Source: an uncultured Opitutia bacterium (GTDB lineage: Bacteria > Verrucomicrobiota > Verrucomicrobiia > Opitutales > Opitutaceae). Taken from it: a DNA stretch of 60,755 bases. Under the pieces are notes generated by a model. The model ran no database searches. It saw only the letters and a program-made list of their open reading frames with translations, and was not told the DNA's origin. Position numbers and translations under genes: made by a program. The DNA lies in assembly GCA_903830425.1 (NCBI GenBank), contig CAIKTR010000055.1:1-60755 (forward strand), in the 5' to 3' direction. Below, one piece after another: positions 46,574 through 55,031 of this stretch. Within the stretch, counting starts at the first letter, position 1, and every line of letters starts with the position of its first letter.

Positions 46574-47701
46574 ATGACACCACTCGATCGCTTCCACGCC
46601 TGCATGAATTACCAGCCCGTCGACCGGGTGCCCAACCACGAGGTGGGCGTCTGGGCCCAGACCAAGCAGCGCTGGCACGAGGAGGGGCTCGCCACCGAGG
46701 ACCTCCACTGGGACTGGTTCGTCGGCGAGGCCCGCTGGGACCTGGACCCGCGCGAATACGTCGACGTCCGCACCGACATGGTCCCGCCCTATCCGGTCAA
46801 GGTCCTCAGCCGCGACGGCGACACCGAGATCGTCCAGGGCGCCAACGGCGTCATCTCCAAGGCCCTCATCACCGGCACGACCGAGGGCATGCGCATGAGC
46901 ATGGACGAGTACATCAGCTTCCCCGTGTCGACACCCGCGGACTTCCAGGAGCTGAAAAAGCGCTTCCGCCCGTCCTCGCCGGTCCGCTATCCGGCCTACT
47001 GGCAGGAGTTCCTGCTGCCCGGCTGGGGCCTGCGCCAGCACCCGCTGATCCTCGGCCGGAACTGCGCCATCCTCGGCTACTACTGGCGGGCCCGCGAGTG
47101 GATGGGCACGGAGAACCTCAGCTACGCCTGGTACGACGAGCCCGCGATGATGCACGAGATGATGGAGTTCATCACCGACTTCACCATCGAGACGCTGCGG
47201 CCGATCCTGGCCGCCGGCGTGAAGCCCGACTACATTTTCATCAACGAGGACCTGAGCATGAAGAACGGCCCGCTGCTCAGCCCCGCCACCTACCAGGAGT
47301 TCATCTTCCCGCAGCTGAAGCGGCTGGTCGCCTTCCTCAAGTCCGCCGGCGTCCGCTGGGTGATCATCGACACCGACGGCAACTGCGAGCTGGTCCTCCC
47401 GCCCTTCCTTGCGGCCGGGGTCGACGGCATCTGGCCGCTGGAGCGCGCCTCGGACATGGACCCGCTGGCGATCCGGAAGAAGTTCGGCCGCGACCTGCGG
47501 CTGTGGGGCGCGGTCGACAAGCGCGAGCTGGCGAAGGACTTCAACGCGATCGACGCCCACCTGCGCACGCTGCAGCCGCTCATCGCCGAGGGCGGCTTCA
47601 TCCCCTCGGTCGACCACCTCGTGCCCCCCGACGTGTCGCTGGCGAACTTCGAGCACTACATGCGCCGCAAGCACCAGCTGCTCCGCGGCGAGGCCTTCTG
47701 A
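46574..47701 (+). CDS. URO-D-like putative methyltransferase, DxDG type
   Basis: A 375-aa URO-D-like protein starting MTPLDRFHACMNYQPVDRVPN. It has FINEDLSMKNGPLLSP, then WVIIDTDGNCELVLP at the metal site, LWGAVDKRELA and FIPSVDHLVPPDV. This is the Asp/His signature also found at 1902, 36450 and 48831. It lies 41 bp after the 45369 gene and 13 bp before the next, all on the plus strand. Confidence 0.75.
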   Translation: MTPLDRFHACMNYQPVDRVPNHEVGVWAQTKQRWHEEGLATEDLHWDWFVGEARWDLDPREYVDVRTDMVPPYPVKVLSRDGDTEIVQGANGVISKALITGTTEGMRMSMDEYISFPVSTPADFQELKKRFRPSSPVRYPAYWQEFLLPGWGLRQHPLILGRNCAILGYYWRAREWMGTENLSYAWYDEPAMMHEMMEFITDFTIETLRPILAAGVKPDYIFINEDLSMKNGPLLSPATYQEFIFPQLKRLVAFLKSAGVRWVIIDTDGNCELVLPPFLAAGVDGIWPLERASDMDPLAIRKKFGRDLRLWGAVDKRELAKDFNAIDAHLRTLQPLIAEGGFIPSVDHLVPPDVSLANFEHYMRRKHQLLRGEAF

Positions 47702-47714
47702 GCATCCCCCCACC

Positions 47715-48761
47715 ATGAGCCGCCAACTTGCCCTCGATACGCTCGCGCTGAAGTCCGTCCCGCGGTTTGCCCGCACCGAGTACAGCCTCGAATATCACCA
47801 AGCCGGCCTGCGGTCCGCCACCGGCCCGGTGCCGGACGCCGCCGCCGCGCAGCGCGACCTCTACGCGCGCTGGGGGCTGGATTTCCTCTGGACCGTGCAG
47901 GACGGCCTGCGCGGCGACTGGGGGCAGTGGGGCCGCAACACCGACATGGGCCACGCCGAGTACGCCTCCGACGGCAGCGACCTCCGGAAGCCCAACCACT
48001 GCCCGTTCGAGACGGTGGAGGAGGTCTGGGCCTTTGACGCCGTCACCGAGTACGGCCTGCCCACGATGGCCGAGCAGGTCGCGGCCTACGAGGAGTGGCT
48101 GGCGCAGAAGCGCCGGGACTTCCCCGAGCAGCTCTGCCCCGGGGGCTATTACAAGACCATCGTGTCCGGCGCCATCCAGGCCTTTGGCTGGGACATGCTG
48201 CTGGAGGCCGCAGCCGACCGCGACAAGATGGAGCCGGTGTTCGACAGCTTTTTCCGCCGCACCCAGTTCCACATGGACGCCTGGGCCCGGACCAGCGCCG
48301 AGGCCATCATCCAGCACGACGACTTCGTGTGGACCGCGGGGGCCTTCATGCGGCCCGAGATCTACCGCTCGGTGATCATCCCGCGCTACGCCGAGCTGTG
48401 GAAGCCGCTCAAGCGCGCCGGCAAGAAGGTGCTGTTCTGCTCCGACGGCGACTTCCGCGAGTTCGCCGCCGACATCGTGGCGGCGGGCGCGGACGGGCTG
48501 ATCTTCGAGCCCGTGATGGAGTTCGGCGAGATGGTGGAAAAATTCGGCCAGACCACCGTGCTCGTCGGCAGCGCCGTGGACTGCCGCGACCTGACCTTCG
48601 GGACGTGGGACACGGTGCGCGCGGCGCTCGACCGCTCCCTCGCCCTCGCGCGGACGTGCCCCGGCGTGATCCTCGCCACGGGCAACCACCTCCCCGCCAA
48701 CATCCCCGCGCCGATCCTCGAGCAGTACCGCGCCTACCTCCAGGCCCACCGCGGCCGCTGA
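47715..48761 (+). CDS. URO-D-like putative methyltransferase, CSDG type
   Basis: A 348-aa URO-D-like protein. HDDFVWTAGAFMRP is the substrate-loop motif, LFCSDGDFREFAAD the metal-site segment (Cys in place of His), VGSAVDCRDLTFG and ILATGNHLPANIPAPIL follow. The C/D combination is unlike any other copy in the window. The ATG at 47715 follows the stop of the previous gene by 13 bp; the longer open frame reaching back to 47409 overlaps that gene and is rejected. Function as methyltransferase is inferred from context. Confidence 0.72.
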   Translation: MSRQLALDTLALKSVPRFARTEYSLEYHQAGLRSATGPVPDAAAAQRDLYARWGLDFLWTVQDGLRGDWGQWGRNTDMGHAEYASDGSDLRKPNHCPFETVEEVWAFDAVTEYGLPTMAEQVAAYEEWLAQKRRDFPEQLCPGGYYKTIVSGAIQAFGWDMLLEAAADRDKMEPVFDSFFRRTQFHMDAWARTSAEAIIQHDDFVWTAGAFMRPEIYRSVIIPRYAELWKPLKRAGKKVLFCSDGDFREFAADIVAAGADGLIFEPVMEFGEMVEKFGQTTVLVGSAVDCRDLTFGTWDTVRAALDRSLALARTCPGVILATGNHLPANIPAPILEQYRAYLQAHRGR

Positions 48762-48830
48762 GCCCAAGCCGCCAAATCTTCGTGCCCTGGGCCTCCCCGC
48801 CGGGTTAACTCCTCTCCCCCTCCCTACACC

Positions 48831-49949
48831 ATGCGCTGGAACCGTGAACAATACCTGAACATGATGACCTTCGGCGCCTCCCCGCGTCCGATGTTCACCG
48901 AGTTGTTTGGCCCGCTCGTGGGGCTGGACGCCGAATGGCGCGCGCAGGGCGCGTCCGAGGCGGAGATCGGCATGGTCGCCTTCGACTGGGACTACGTGCC
49001 CACGGTCTTTTGCGGCGGCTACACGCACATCCAGGGCCCGCCGCCGGTGCTGCTGGAGGACACCGCCGACCTGCGCCGCGAGCGCGACTGCCTCGGCCGC
49101 GAGATGCTGCTGCTGAAGAAGACCGCCACCATCCCGCTCCCGATGAACTTCCCGGTCCAGAACATGGACGACTGGCTCCGGGTGAAGCCCTTCTTCACCT
49201 TCAGCCCCGACCGCATCAAGTGGGCCGAGGTCGAGGCCGCCCGCCGCGCGCAGGCCGAGGGCAGCCTGGTGGTGGCCCACATGCCCGGCGTGTTCGACAC
49301 GCCCCGCGACCTGATGGGCGAGGAGATCGCCTGCCTCGCGTACTACGAGCAGCCCGAGCTGATGGCCGACATCGTCGCCACCATCACCGACACGACCATG
49401 CGGGTGCTCGAGCCGATCAGCGAAAAGCTCCAGATCGACCAGCTGATGGTGCACGAGGACTTCGCCGGCAAATCCGGCCCGCTGGTCGGCCCGGTGCAGA
49501 TCCGCGAATACTTCCAGCCCTACTACCGCAAGGTCTGGGACCTCGTCTCGTCCCGCGGCGCCCGCATTTTCGAGCAGGACACGGACGGCAACATCAACCC
49601 GGTCATCTCCGCGCTCCTCGACTGCGGGCTCACCAGCATCTACCCGATGGAGCCGGCGGCCGGCATGGACATCGTCGAGCTGCGGCGGACCTATGGGAAG
49701 CGCCTCGCGATGCGCGGCGGCATCGACAAGCACGTGCTGCGGCAGGACCGCGCCGCCATCCGGCGCGAGCTCGAGTACAAGCTGGACCCCGCGCTGCGCG
49801 CCGGCGGCTGCGTCTTCAGCCTCGACCACCGCATTCCCAACGGCACCCCCCTGGAAAACTACCGCTATTACGTCACCCTCGGCCGGGAAATGCTCGGCCT
49901 CCCGCCGCTGGACCCCTCCCGCACCGGCTGGGCCCGCATGGCGATGTAG
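48831..49949 (+). CDS. URO-D-like putative methyltransferase, DxDG type
   Basis: A 372-aa URO-D-like protein starting MRWNREQYLNMMTFG. Motifs: VHEDFAGKSGPLVGP, IFEQDTDGNINPVIS at the metal site, AMRGGIDKHVLR and FSLDHRIPNGTPLEN. It shares the DxDG/DH signature with 1902, 36450 and 46574. It is the last URO-D-like gene of the cluster; a GDSL hydrolase follows 90 bp later on the same strand. Confidence 0.75.
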   Translation: MRWNREQYLNMMTFGASPRPMFTELFGPLVGLDAEWRAQGASEAEIGMVAFDWDYVPTVFCGGYTHIQGPPPVLLEDTADLRRERDCLGREMLLLKKTATIPLPMNFPVQNMDDWLRVKPFFTFSPDRIKWAEVEAARRAQAEGSLVVAHMPGVFDTPRDLMGEEIACLAYYEQPELMADIVATITDTTMRVLEPISEKLQIDQLMVHEDFAGKSGPLVGPVQIREYFQPYYRKVWDLVSSRGARIFEQDTDGNINPVISALLDCGLTSIYPMEPAAGMDIVELRRTYGKRLAMRGGIDKHVLRQDRAAIRRELEYKLDPALRAGGCVFSLDHRIPNGTPLENYRYYVTLGREMLGLPPLDPSRTGWARMAM

Positions 49950-50039
49950 GCGGCAGCCTCGCCCGCCGGCACCTCCCCGCGGGTCCCGCCGGACTCCGCG
50001 GATTTTTCCGGCCGCCCGTCCGTCGACCCCTCCTTTCCC

Positions 50040-51164
50040 ATGACTTCGACCCTCCACCCCCTGGACCAGCTCGGCCCGGTGATCCGCCGCCGGAGCCCGC
50101 TCACCCGCACCCAGGCCGCGCTGGCCCGCGGCCGCCTGACCGTCGGCTTCCTCGGCGGCTCGATCAGCGCGCCGCAGCCCGGCTACTCGTGGCCCGAGCC
50201 GCTGGTGGCCTGGCTGGCCGACACCTATCCCGCGGCGCGGATCACCGTCGAGAATGCCGCGCTCGGCGCGACCGGCAGCGAGCTGGCGGCGATCCGGACC
50301 CAAACGGAGATCATCGACCGGGGCTGCGACCTCGTGTTCGTGGAGTACGCCGTGAACGACTTCGGCACAGAGGCCGGGCGGCGCGCCCGCACCCGCGAGG
50401 GCGTGCTGCGGCAGCTGCGGCGGGCGCCCGGCTGCGACGTGGTCATCGTCTATACCTACGGGCCGGACCTGCAGGCGGACCTGTTCGCCGGCCGGGTGCC
50501 GCCGTCGATCGCCGACTTCGAGCTGCTGGCCGACCACTACGGGCTGAGCTCGGTCTGGATGGGCCTGCAGGCCCTGCAGGAGGTCCAGCGCGGGCTCCTG
50601 CGCTGGGAGGACTGGCTGCCCGACGCCATCCACCCGGGCGCGCGCGGCAGCCTGTGCTACGCGCAGAGCGTGCTGGCCTATCTCGCCGAGGCGCTGGCCC
50701 CGGCCGGCGACCGGGCCGCCGCCCCCGCCCCGGCCGAGCTGCCGGCCCCGCTGACGCCGGGCGCCTGGGACCGCGTCCGGCTCGTCCCCCTGGGCGAGCC
50801 CGCGGTGAGCGGACCGTGGACGCTGCGGCGGGTGACGACCTGCCACGGGGTCACCCAGCTGCTGGTGACGACCGCCCCGCAGGCCGGGCTGACCCTGCCG
50901 TTCACCGGCCGCGGGCTGGTGCTGGCCTTCGATTTTGGCAAGGCCTCCGGCGAGATCCGCTACCGTGTGGATGGCGGCGCCTGGCAGGACTCCGTGCGCG
51001 ACTGCCCGGACTGGGCGGGCGCCGCGGGCTGGCTGCGTCCGCTCGTCCTGGCCGAGGGCCTCGCGTCCGGCCCGCACCGGTTCGAGCTCCAGACCCTGGC
51101 CGGCCCGGGCAGTGCCGGCCGCGGCTCCCGGACCGCGATCGGCCTCATCGGCGTGGTCGAGTGA
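50040..51164 (+). CDS. SGNH/GDSL hydrolase, two-domain
   Basis: A 374-aa probable esterase. SGNH catalytic blocks are visible: GFLGGSISA (S41 nucleophile), NAALGATGSEL (Gly/Asn oxyanion block), EYAVNDFG (N106) and WLPDAIHPG (D195, H198). Residues ~235-374 form a second beta-rich, carbohydrate-binding-like domain. It lacks a signal peptide, so acts inside the cell, perhaps removing acetyl or other acyl groups from imported sugars or glycosides. Its location at the end of the methyltransferase run suggests that substrates may be esterified and methylated carbohydrates. Confidence 0.82.
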   Translation: MTSTLHPLDQLGPVIRRRSPLTRTQAALARGRLTVGFLGGSISAPQPGYSWPEPLVAWLADTYPAARITVENAALGATGSELAAIRTQTEIIDRGCDLVFVEYAVNDFGTEAGRRARTREGVLRQLRRAPGCDVVIVYTYGPDLQADLFAGRVPPSIADFELLADHYGLSSVWMGLQALQEVQRGLLRWEDWLPDAIHPGARGSLCYAQSVLAYLAEALAPAGDRAAAPAPAELPAPLTPGAWDRVRLVPLGEPAVSGPWTLRRVTTCHGVTQLLVTTAPQAGLTLPFTGRGLVLAFDFGKASGEIRYRVDGGAWQDSVRDCPDWAGAAGWLRPLVLAEGLASGPHRFELQTLAGPGSAGRGSRTAIGLIGVVE

Positions 51165-51189
51165 GCCGGCGCCGCCCGGCCCGCGCCCG

Positions 51190-51666
51190 TCAGTACGGCA
51201 GCCCCACCCGGCGGTAAACGCGGCTCAGCAGCCAGGCCGGGGCGAGCAGCAGGCAGATTCCGTCCGCGCGCCAGGACCACTTCCGGCCCTCGATCCGGTG
51301 CCCGACGCACCAGCCGATCCCCGCCGCGACGAGCAGGACGAGGCAGATTTGCCCCACCGGCCAGGGGGCGTAAAACTCCAGCTGCAGCAGCACCGCATGG
51401 CCCGCCGCCATGCCGGCCAGCAGGCCCACCGCCAGCGGCCGCGAGAGGCACGCGTAGCCCCCGCAGGCCAGCGCGATCGCCACCAGCGACCAGTTGAACC
51501 AGGGCAGCCGGGCCTCCCACGCGGCGGACACCGGGATCGCCCAGGCCAGCCCCAGCAGCGCAAAGAAAATCACCGGCACGCAGCTCCAGCGGAGCCACCG
51601 GTTGGCCGCATGCGGATGGGCCGCGTCGCACGCGGCAAACCAACGGTCGGCGGATTTACCGGGCAT
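51190..51666 (-). CDS. Mpo1-like (DUF962) membrane protein
   Basis: A 158-aa inner-membrane protein. It opens DRWFAACDAAHPHAANRWLRW, with the His pattern of the Mpo1/DUF962 family, then four hydrophobic helices. Yeast Mpo1 is an iron-dependent dioxygenase for 2-hydroxy fatty acids; bacterial members are mostly uncharacterised. Converges with the GDSL gene (25-bp gap). Unlikely to be part of the methyltransferase system. Confidence 0.75.
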   Translation of the reverse strand: MPGKSADRWFAACDAAHPHAANRWLRWSCVPVIFFALLGLAWAIPVSAAWEARLPWFNWSLVAIALACGGYACLSRPLAVGLLAGMAAGHAVLLQLEFYAPWPVGQICLVLLVAAGIGWCVGHRIEGRKWSWRADGICLLLAPAWLLSRVYRRVGLPY

Positions 51667-51742
51667 GGCGTCGCAGGTCGGGACTGGCTCAGGGCCTGGC
51701 GCCGGCCGGAGCGGGGCCCGGCCCTCCAGCGCCCTGTCCCGC

Positions 51743-52678
51743 TCAGAACTTCAGCGGGATCTGCACCTTGGTCGCCACGGGCTGGCCGGCCTTGAGCTGG
51801 GGGAGAAACAGCCAGCCGCTCAGCGCCTCGGTGATGCTCCGGAGCAGCTCCGGGTTCTCGGTGCCGCGCACGCTCACCTCGGACACCGTGCCCTCCGCGG
51901 AAATCGTGATCACGGCCGAGACCGGTGTCGTGGGCAGCGTCAGGCCCTCCCGGAAAATCGGGCGCGCCATCATGGCGGGGACGGCCGCGTGGTTGGTGCC
52001 CGAGAACTTCGCCCGGTATTTCGCGATCACGCCCTGCAGCTGGGCCCGCTCCAGCAGCGAGTAATACTGCCAGGCCGCCTCCATCTTGCCGACCGGCACC
52101 TCGGCGCCCGTGGCATCGAAGATCTGGACGAAATAATGCATCTGGCCGGTCTCCTTCAGCGAGGCGGCGGAAAACTTGACGGCCACCTCCTGGCCGGCCG
52201 GCAGCTCGGGCAGCGCGTGCACGATGATCTGCGCCGGGGCGAACTCCGGGCTGCCCGGAGTGAAGGAGGCGGCGGAATAGGCCACCGCCACGATGAAGCC
52301 CTGCGTCAGGGTGCGCTTGGACCGCAGCGTGGCCTCCAGATACGTGGTGCCAAACCGCGGCTGGTCCCGCGTCGTCGTCTCGGCCGCGTCCTCCGCGTTC
52401 GCCACGATCGCAAATCGCATCCCGCCCAGGGACATGCGGACCAGCTCCACGCGGTCCAGCGGGCTGAAGTCGGCCACGCGCTGGACCAGATAGAGCGGCT
52501 CCGTGCGAATGCGTTTTTCCTGGCCGTCGACCAGGACCACCGGATCGGTGCTGATGACCCGCACCACGGGCAGCATCTGGTCGTGGTATTGGACGGTGAG
52601 CACCGACGGATGCGGGGCGAAGGCGCGCGCGCCGGCGGCGAGGAGACTGAAGCCAAGGAGGAGGGCGGGGGTTTTCAT
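51743..52678 (-). CDS. Secreted protein with C-terminal TonB domain
   Basis: A 311-aa exported protein: signal peptide (LLLGFSLLAAGARA), a ~200-residue region of unknown fold, and a C-terminal TonB_C-like domain (VSAVITISAEGTVSEVSVRG ... GWLFLPQLKAGQPVATKVQI). It has no anchoring helix beyond the signal peptide and no Pro-rich spacer, so it is not a classical TonB energy transducer. Such free TonB_C proteins are common in Opitutaceae. Function unknown. Confidence 0.72.
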   Translation of the reverse strand: MKTPALLLGFSLLAAGARAFAPHPSVLTVQYHDQMLPVVRVISTDPVVLVDGQEKRIRTEPLYLVQRVADFSPLDRVELVRMSLGGMRFAIVANAEDAAETTTRDQPRFGTTYLEATLRSKRTLTQGFIVAVAYSAASFTPGSPEFAPAQIIVHALPELPAGQEVAVKFSAASLKETGQMHYFVQIFDATGAEVPVGKMEAAWQYYSLLERAQLQGVIAKYRAKFSGTNHAAVPAMMARPIFREGLTLPTTPVSAVITISAEGTVSEVSVRGTENPELLRSITEALSGWLFLPQLKAGQPVATKVQIPLKF

Positions 52679-52741
52679 GGAGGAAGAAAGAGTTTCTGAC
52701 CGGAGGGCCCGGGGGCTGGAGGGAGAAAGCTGGCGGCCGGG

Positions 52742-53830
52742 CTATAGCTTGGCGACGGCGCTTTTTTCGAGGGCCTTCAGGTTGATGTCGTGGCCGAGCC
52801 CCGGGCCGGCCGGCGCGTGGACGCAGCCGTGCCGGTCGATGCACCGCTCGAACACCACCGGGTTGCCCATGACCAGGGTCTCGTAGTAGTGGTTGTTCCG
52901 GATGGCCAGGCAGAGGTGGATGTTCTCGACGCCCATCCCGTGCACTTCCGCGCTGAGCTGGAACGAGTCCGCGAGGTGCGCCACGCGCAGCGCGCCGGTG
53001 AGGCCGCCCTTGTACTCCGAGCTGGTGCGCACCATGTCGGCCGCGCCCTGGGCGATGAAGTCGGCCACGTTGTAATGGCAGCCGTCCGAGGTCTCGGCCG
53101 TGAGCACGGGGATGTCGAGCTGCTCGCACAGCCGGCGGTAGGCGGTGAGGCTGAACTCGCGCATCGGCTCCTCGTACCAGAGGTAGTCCGCCTCCTCGAG
53201 CGCGCGGCCGAGGTAGAGCGACTCATAGGGGTCGAAGCCGGCCGAGCCGTCGTACATCAGCGCGACCCCGGGGCCGACATGCCGCCGCAGCGCCTGGCAG
53301 AGCTTGGCGTCCTTGCGTGCGTCGCCCCACGCATGGAGCTTGATCGCGCGGAAGCCGCGGGCGAGGCACTGGTCCGCGACCTGGAGATACTCCCGGGTCG
53401 TCGCGTACGTCACGGTGCTCGCGTAGGCCTCGATCCGGTCGCGGTAGCCGCCGAGCAGCTGGTACAGCGGCACGCCGGCCCGCTTGGCCGTGATGTCCCA
53501 CAGCGCGGAGTCCACGAGCCCCATCATGTACATCGGGAATTCCTCGATGCGGTCGATCTCCCAGAGCTCGTGCCAGAGCAGTTCCTTCATCAGGGGATTC
53601 TTCCCCAGCAGCCACGGCTTGATCCGGCGGGCGACCAGGTCGAGGGCGATGGCCCCGCGCGGGGCCCGGCCCCAGCCCTCGATGCCCTCGTCCGTCACCA
53701 GCCGCAGCCAGGTCTGCTCGGAGGCCGCGTCGGTGCCGAGCAGGCCCCGGCGCCAGACGAACGGAACCCGGGTCTTCGTGCGGACGGTGTACGCGTGGAC
53801 GGCGATGATCTTCATGGGGTGGGTGGCCAT
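52742..53830 (-). CDS. Mandelate racemase/enolase superfamily enzyme, KxH type
   Basis: A 362-aa probable sugar-acid dehydratase or epimerase. N-terminal capping domain (1-120) is followed by the enolase barrel. Catalytic positions: IKLHAWG (Lys-x-His on strand 2), metal ligands in MYDGSAGF (Asp), YEEPM (Glu) and TAETSDG (Glu), and a His in AEVHGMG. The start is ATG 53830 (MATHPMKII); ATG 53815 is equally plausible. It is divergent from an aldo/keto reductase with a shared 189-bp region, suggesting a joint sugar oxidation/dehydration route. The substrate (such as fuconate, galactonate or rhamnonate) is not decided. Confidence 0.82.
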   Translation of the reverse strand: MATHPMKIIAVHAYTVRTKTRVPFVWRRGLLGTDAASEQTWLRLVTDEGIEGWGRAPRGAIALDLVARRIKPWLLGKNPLMKELLWHELWEIDRIEEFPMYMMGLVDSALWDITAKRAGVPLYQLLGGYRDRIEAYASTVTYATTREYLQVADQCLARGFRAIKLHAWGDARKDAKLCQALRRHVGPGVALMYDGSAGFDPYESLYLGRALEEADYLWYEEPMREFSLTAYRRLCEQLDIPVLTAETSDGCHYNVADFIAQGAADMVRTSSEYKGGLTGALRVAHLADSFQLSAEVHGMGVENIHLCLAIRNNHYYETLVMGNPVVFERCIDRHGCVHAPAGPGLGHDINLKALEKSAVAKL

Positions 53831-53868
53831 TTCATCGGACCACGCCGCCGGCTTGGCAACCCCGGAGC

Positions 53869-53882
53869 GGTGAACGTTCACC
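53869..53882. promoter_or_regulatory. Perfect 14-bp palindrome, candidate operator
   Basis: GGTGAACGTTCACC lies in the divergent region between the enolase-superfamily gene and the aldo/keto reductase, 39 bp upstream of the former's ATG at 53830. It is shaped like a LacI- or GntR-type operator. No regulator gene is next to it. Confidence 0.5.
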
Positions 53883-53996
53883 CGGGGCGCGGTGAAGATT
53901 CGGGCCCGGATGGTCACCGATGGGCAACGAGGCCCCGGACCGGTTCCAGGCAGAAATTTATTTATGTCTGAAAGAACCGGGCTAGGGTGGCGCGCA

Positions 53997-54020
53997 TGTT
54001 CGATCTCACGGGCCAGTAGA
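53997..54020 (+). pseudogene. Possible short-chain dehydrogenase start remnant
   Basis: An ATG at 53997 opens MFDLTGQ and stops at once (TAG, 54018-54020). MFDLTGK/Q is the typical first heptapeptide of short-chain dehydrogenases, which continue VALVTG. The stop abuts the ATG of the aldo/keto reductase. This could be a deletion scar or a chance short leader peptide coupled to the reductase. Confidence 0.25.
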
Positions 54021-54979
54021 TGACGCCGCCCTTCCAACCGGTGCCGCGGCCCACGCGGCGGGCCCACGACCCGATGGACGCGGGGCTCGGGCGGCGGGGC
54101 CTGCGGGGCGAGCGCCTCGCCTTCGGCCTGGCGGGGATCGGCGGCGCCTGGGGTCCGATGGACCAGGGGGTGGCGCGCGCCACGCTGCGCCGCGCGGTCG
54201 AGCTCGGCATCGGCTGCTTCGACGCCGCCCGGTCCTACGGCAACTCCGAAAGCCTCCTCGGCGAGGTGCTGGCCGGCTGGCGCGGCCCGCGGCCGGTGGT
54301 CAGCACCAAGGTGGGCCGGCTCTCGGGCCAGGATCCGCATGACGAGGTGTTTGATTTTTCGCCCGCGGGCCTGCGGGACAGCCTGGCGCGAAGCCTGGCC
54401 ACCCTCGGGCTGCCGGCGGTGGACCTGCTGTTCCTGCACGAGCCGGACTATGTGCCCCCGGCCGAGCGCGCGCGGGTGGTCGACACGCTGCGCCAGTTCC
54501 AGGCCGACGGCCTGGCGCACCGGCTCGGCCTGGCGGGCGGGCACGGCCGCGGCTGGGACGGCTTCATCGAGGCCGGCGCCTTTGACGTGGTGCAGCTCTT
54601 CTGCCGGCTCGACGCCTGCATCTTCGACGGCCTGGCCGAGGATCTGCCGCGGGTGCGCCGGGCGGGGCTGGCGACCTACGGGGCGAGCCCGCTGCACATG
54701 GGCCTGCTCGGCTCGCGGCATGAGGAATTCCTCCGGGCCCCCCCGGAGTGGGTGTGGGCGGCGCCCCGCGCGCGCGCCCTCCGGCTGCGCGCCCTGGCGG
54801 ACCGGCGCGGCCTGACCCTTCCGGCGCTGGCCCATCGCTTCCTCTTCAGCGTGGCCGAGATTGACCGGGTGGTCATCGGCGCGCGCACCCCCGCCGAGCT
54901 GGAGGACGCCTGGGCGGCGTGGCAGGCGGGGCCGCTGCCGGCCGACGTTTTTGCCGAGGTGTGCGCGGCCCAGGGGTAG
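54020..54979 (+). CDS. Aldo/keto reductase
   Basis: A 319-aa NAD(P)-dependent oxidoreductase of the AKR superfamily. The barrel starts LGRRGLRGERLAFGLAGIGG; the catalytic Asp/Tyr are in CFDAARSYGNSESLLG (D and Y), the Lys in VVSTKVGRL and the His in LLFLHEPDY. The best-known relatives are sugar 1-dehydrogenases (L-galactose, L-fucose/D-threo-aldose type). The ~20-residue Pro/Arg-rich N-terminus is atypical and the ATG at 54040s region (MDAGLGRRGL) may be the true start. Divergent from the enolase-superfamily gene. Confidence 0.85.
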   Translation: MTPPFQPVPRPTRRAHDPMDAGLGRRGLRGERLAFGLAGIGGAWGPMDQGVARATLRRAVELGIGCFDAARSYGNSESLLGEVLAGWRGPRPVVSTKVGRLSGQDPHDEVFDFSPAGLRDSLARSLATLGLPAVDLLFLHEPDYVPPAERARVVDTLRQFQADGLAHRLGLAGGHGRGWDGFIEAGAFDVVQLFCRLDACIFDGLAEDLPRVRRAGLATYGASPLHMGLLGSRHEEFLRAPPEWVWAAPRARALRLRALADRRGLTLPALAHRFLFSVAEIDRVVIGARTPAELEDAWAAWQAGPLPADVFAEVCAAQG

Positions 54980-55031
54980 GGCGCGCCCGCCGCGTTGACC
55001 CGCGCGCCGCCCAGGCCCAGCGTCCCGCCCC

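Noticed and set aside
24510-49949. A complete Wood-Ljungdahl acetogenic pathway
   Set aside because: MetVF, MT II, Fhs and the activator are present, but no CODH, acetyl-CoA synthase, corrinoid iron-sulfur protein pair or formate dehydrogenase is in the window.
47598-51077. A 1159-codon minus-strand open frame across three plus-strand genes
   Set aside because: Spans gene boundaries, low-complexity translation, antisense to URO-D-like and GDSL genes with intact motifs.
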